Shown: positions 8,851 through 12,054 of the stretch, piece by piece
Layout: every line of letters begins with the position of its first letter
Position numbering within the stretch: position 1 is the stretch's first letter
Assembly: GCA_004151065.3 (NCBI GenBank)
Contig: NWUY0300000080.1
Coordinates: forward strand, 27,854 to 39,907
Direction: 5' to 3'
Length of the DNA: 12,054 nucleotides
DNA from: Larix sibirica
Taxonomy: Eukaryota > Streptophyta > Pinopsida > Pinales > Pinaceae
Made by a program: the position numbers and the translations under genes
The notes under the pieces: model-generated
Database searches by the model: none
Told to the model about the DNA's origin: nothing
What the model saw: only the letters and a program-made list of their open reading frames with translations

Positions 8851-10515
8851 TCCCTGAGAAAACATGGGAAGCTATTTCTTTCTTATTCTAAAGATTAAGA
8901 TATGGCTATAATTATATAATCCACTCAATCATTACATAGTCAATACATAGGGGCTCAACAAGAGCATCATGTCACTTACAAGAATTGAATCAGGGTGGGA
9001 AAGGTAAGAATCATTCCCTCCCAACCACCCAAGATACATCCAATGGACTTCTATCTAAAATTTAATTATTTTATAAAAGTTAAAAAATAATCTATAAAAA
9101 TTTAAAGAGAATGACAATGATGGTAATTAACATCCCTACTCGTAATCAATTTTGATATACATTGTCAAGAGAAAAAGTGAAGAAAATAATTACTTGGTTT
9201 GATTTATAAATTTATTTTTGTGCTTGATAAGCTTTAAGAGAAGCATGTCTAAACTACCATTTTTAATGATTTAAACGATTAAGAAGATTGATATTATAAC
9301 AAATATTTTGAAATTGAGATCTATAACAAAGAGGTCTATTTTTTAATTATTTGATTATTTGAGAATCTTAGTGTAGTACATGAAATATTAAGTTCAAATA
9401 TTACTTTGTTTCTTTTTAAAATTTTGAACGATAATCTTTTATATTAAATGCATGTTTTTTTTAATTATTTTTTTCATAATAATTATTAGGTTTTATATTT
9501 AAAAAATGGTTGTAGAATTGCATTGAGATACAAAGTTTTTCGATCTATTCAATCATGTCTCTAAGTTCAAACCAATGGTAATACCAACCCAAAAAGTAGT
9601 AGGCTTGCCTTTCCAACACCATCTAAAAAGCGGTCTACATGCATGCCATCTTACAAATTATAGTAATAAAAATAATCTGCGACAAAACATGGAAGATTTA
9701 AGAAAATAAAATTTAACAAATTCATGCCCATCTTGGACTTCGGTATTAAGGTCCACATGGGACTTTGATTCTTTGTTTGCATTGATTCCCATGGCCACGT
9801 AGTAGGATTCTATGGAAGATTCCTTCAATTCAAAGTGATGGGTGCATTGGGTAGTGAGATGCTCTGTTGAGGCCCCAGAAAGAACAAAGGATGAACCCTC
9901 GAACAGTTCCATAGTCCCGGGGAGATGAAATTGCCCTCAAATGAAGGTTGAGATAGTCCATGATGCTCTTGACCAGAGGTTATAGAAATGCCAACTCATT
10001 CAAACCCAAAACATGGTTTGGAGTCTTGATGGTGCATTACTCTTAGAGTATTAGTTTTTCAAAATTTGCTTCTCAAACACCTGTTCCCACCAAGTTCACC
10101 ACATGGTCAAATATGACACATTGTAGTGTGCCTCCGCAACATTCTTTTCACATTGCTTGAGCCCCCTTTCCAAACCCTTTAGCTCTCAAAGAGCACAACA
10201 CTTATTATGATAGTGGCAATGCAACATGGCTGCCCCTAATCTTAGTGATACGAACCAATAAATGCTAGGAACCTTGCCTGTGATGGAAGGAGAGAATTGT
10301 AGGATTGGTAGAGATCGTCATGCTCTCTTATCCTTTCTCACTTCTATTCATTAAGGTGCTTGCTAGAGTAGCATGTATGTTGCTTTGGAGGTGACAACAC
10401 TGCACCTGCTTGATGAGACAAGTGTTGCGGGGTGACTTGCTCATCGTAATTGATTATATGTCATGGGAGGGGGAGAATGACACTATGGATGGTTGACCCC
10501 TCCCTTGTTTTAAAC
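8851..10515. other. AT-rich then degenerate DNA, no supported gene
   Basis: From about 9050 to 9560 the sequence is extremely AT-rich, with long A and T runs and no open frame. From 9700 to 10450 composition is more balanced. A minus frame of 84 codons (9658-9912) is open there but matches no family I know and is likely chance or a worn transposon. A 13-base purine run with five consecutive G (10465-10477) is followed by tgacactatgg. It resembles the polypurine tract and start of a 3' LTR, but no retrotransposon coding region is visible next to it. Confidence 0.5.
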
Positions 10516-10669
10516 CAACATAGATCCATCTTAAACCCGGATCTATCAAGCACCGAGAGGGATCAAATTTATTGAGGTACAATTTTTAAAAATTTACACC
10601 TCAAGAAATTTGATCCCTCTCGATGCTTGGTAGATCAACATAGATCCATCTTAAATCCAAATCTATCAA
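10516..10669. repeat. 97-bp near-perfect palindrome bracketed by direct repeats
   Basis: Positions 10540 and 10636 pair symmetrically about 10588: of 48 base pairs, 42 are Watson-Crick, with mismatches or wobble at 10546, 10553, 10571, 10579, 10580 and 10583. There is essentially no loop. The arms carry the conserved core gagagggatcaaattt on the left and its complement on the right. Overlapping the outer ends are two direct 34-bp repeats, 10516-10549 and 10636-10669, with 31 of 34 bases identical (caacatagatccatcttaaa plus atctatcaa). The layout fits a foldback or MITE-like element, or a hairpin made by inverted duplication. Transcribed, it could fold into a long hairpin feeding small-RNA production. 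No protein is encoded. Confidence 0.85.
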
Positions 10670-10780
10670 AAAATATTGTACTATTCTTGATGCAATAAGC
10701 TAAAACCAACTCAAATCCAATCTTAGTAATAAAAAATCACCTAAACTCCAAATTAACAAAGTGAAATCCCTAAAACATTG

Positions 10781-10868
10781 AAATTGAAATTTGCAATCAT
10801 AAACGAAGGATGCTTGATGTCACACAAAATTGAAATTTACAATCGTAAACGAAGCATGCTTGATGTCA
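10781..10868. repeat. Direct repeat, 42 bp, two copies, period 46
   Basis: Segment 10781-10822 recurs at 10827-10868 with 39 of 42 bases identical, beginning aaattgaaattt and ending tgcttgatgtca. The differences are G/A, A/G and G/C. A 4-bp spacer (caca) separates the copies. Confidence 0.9.
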
Positions 10869-10930
10869 TAGGAGGCTGAAAAATCATAAATAAGTTTCAA
10901 CTTACAAATGAATTTATTTACGAACCTTTT

Positions 10931-10956
10931 ACATGATGTAGATATCTATATCATGT
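10931..10956. repeat. 26-bp palindrome
   Basis: Thirteen-base half-sites meet at 10943/10944 with one imperfect pair (G10938 opposite T10949): acatgatgtagat followed by atctatatcatgt. There is no loop. It may be a remnant element end or simply a product of AT-rich composition. Confidence 0.7.
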
Positions 10957-10983
10957 TTATGTTTAATTTAATTTTTATTTAAG

Positions 10984-11018
10984 ATATATATATATATACA
11001 TTGAGAATATATATATTC
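10984..11018. repeat. (AT)n microsatellite and AT palindrome
   Basis: A run of seven AT dinucleotides lies at 10984-10997, followed by the 14-bp perfect palindrome gaatatatatattc at 11005-11018. Both are low-complexity and likely variable between individuals. Confidence 0.85.
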
Positions 11019-11579
11019 TTTTGATGAAAAAACATATCAAACTACGGACAACCAGTTGCTTCCACCAACTTTAATTCCACTATTGCAAATGATTGTCGCT
11101 ATGGTCATGGCGTCGTGATCTCCACATCCCGCAAAATTCTATCCTACAAAGAAAATATCAATGCTCCTTGAGAGCTATATTCTCTATTCTTTTTTGCGTT
11201 AGGTGAATGTTTTTCGTTGATATGGAAGGTTGCTTAACAGTAATAGATACATTGAGAATCGAATCAAACCTTGACTAGTTGTTGAGTACGACATGAAATT
11301 TTGTGAAGCCCATTTTGCTTGTACAACTTTATTATCTACATCACAAATTACAATATACACAGGAAGGGCCCATCTCTGAATTTACGTATCATTCTTCCAT
11401 TTGGACTCTGTGCACCTCTCTAATGGACGTCCTTCTCTTCCTCAAAGCAGTTTATATTTGCAATTTTAAAAGCCATGTGTTTATGATGATGTAATCTTAC
11501 ACATTTTATAAAGTGGATAAATCAATGTGCTACGAGGTGTATGATTCTCCTTCCCAATTTAAAGCATGATGAAGCTTAG

Positions 11580-12054
11580 CTTATGAACTACGGTAATAGT
11601 TGTTGTCTACGGCATTTAATGCTTTATAAAGTGGGTGTGCACACTCCAGGCTTAGATATGGATTTACCTCTGCATTCTTGGTTGATTTCAGTGTTCAATA
11701 AGCATTCAATGAATTTGTCAGTTCGACATACTTTTGATGCAAAGGAACAACCCATTCACTCGCAACACCTTCCATTTTGGAATTTCCTCTCCAACTTGCT
11801 CCAACTCAACCCCCTAGTGTCTCTGGATGAACTATTTTCAGTTTCTCATGTCCTGTCTAAATCTAATGTTCCAAAGTCTATAACCTGCACGAAGGCGTTG
11901 AAGAACATCCCCACCAACCTGTTGAAGCCTCTCACATATCCGTACAAACTCTTTATTTCATGCAAAGATCATATATCTAGTCATTTTTTTCGTATTTTTA
12001 CTTTTGTTTTGAGCCCCAGAGCATGGTATCTCACATCAAACACTACTACACAGA
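11580..12054 (+). other. Open frame running off the window end
   Basis: After a TAG at 11577 one frame stays open to the last base, 158 complete codons, with ATG at 11583 and again at 11658 and 11709. It is the longest uninterrupted frame in the window and is cut by the window edge. The product has no signal peptide and contains LPFWNFLSNLLQLNPLVSLD and a Lys/Asn/Pro-rich stretch after it. The first 40 residues look less protein-like than the rest. No domain is recognisable. The opposite strand is interrupted. It may be a real exon, a decayed transposon gene read in either sense, or chance. Confidence 0.3.

Larger units (their letters stand above)
10869..11579. other. No gene seen
   Basis: The left part is very AT-rich and includes the small palindrome and (AT)n tract listed separately. 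From 11040 to 11510 composition is more balanced. A frame across 11100-11160 reads YGHGVVISTSRKILSYKENI before a stop, faintly like an RNase H strand of a retroelement, but too short to call. The 63-codon plus frame at 11303-11494 is not recognisable. Confidence 0.45.

Noticed and set aside
9658-9912. 84-codon minus-strand frame
   Set aside because: It begins with a plausible Met but ends in AT-rich Phe/Leu-rich sequence and has no identifiable domain.
10516-10868. CRISPR-like array from the repeated words
   Set aside because: Repeats are only two copies each with unequal spacers, the largest pair is part of a palindrome, and the context is plant-like nuclear DNA.
11100-11160. RNase H-like peptide of a retroelement
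   Set aside because: Only about 20 residues are open, the catalytic acidic residues are not visible, and stops surround it.
12011-12030. Retrotransposon primer-binding site complementary to initiator Met-tRNA near the window end
   Set aside because: Only the cagagcatggtatc part resembles known examples; the diagnostic tggtatc before it is absent and no LTR end precedes it.

Overview
This is non-coding-looking nuclear DNA from a plant, probably a gymnosperm. The window is AT-rich, has no bacterial-style gene packing, and has no complete open frame longer than about 140 codons. The only family I recognise is a worn leucine-rich-repeat fragment whose wording resembles TIR-NBS-LRR resistance proteins common in conifers. 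Long stretches of decayed, repeat-scarred intergenic DNA also fit a large conifer-type genome. The organism call is an inference from style, not a match to a known locus.

Layout. 1-540 holds no gene. 555-2212 is a decayed coding-like region: one frame runs 660-1586 with a single internal stop, and further coding-like pieces follow to 2212. Two copies of a 38-bp repeat flank the main frame. 2618-2824 is a short GC-rich island with an open frame. 2825-4362 is AT-rich with nothing identifiable. 4363-5273 is a direct duplication of a ~440-bp unit, each copy containing an older internal duplication. 5412-5636 is a coding-like stretch ending at a strong splice-donor consensus. 5637-7746 has no supported gene. 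7747-7938 is a three-copy ~59-bp tandem repeat. 8381-8719 is the LRR remnant, and a 60-bp tandem repeat starts right after its stop. 8851-10515 is very AT-rich, then degenerate. 10516-10669 is the most ordered structure: a 97-bp near-perfect palindrome without a loop, bracketed by 34-bp direct repeats. It is followed by a 46-bp-period repeat, a 26-bp palindrome and an (AT)n tract. 11580-12054 is an open frame running off the window end.

No intact gene, operon-like system, tRNA, rRNA or CRISPR array is supported, and the genes do not form a pathway. The interest lies in the palindrome, the nested duplications and the unrecognised coding remnants.
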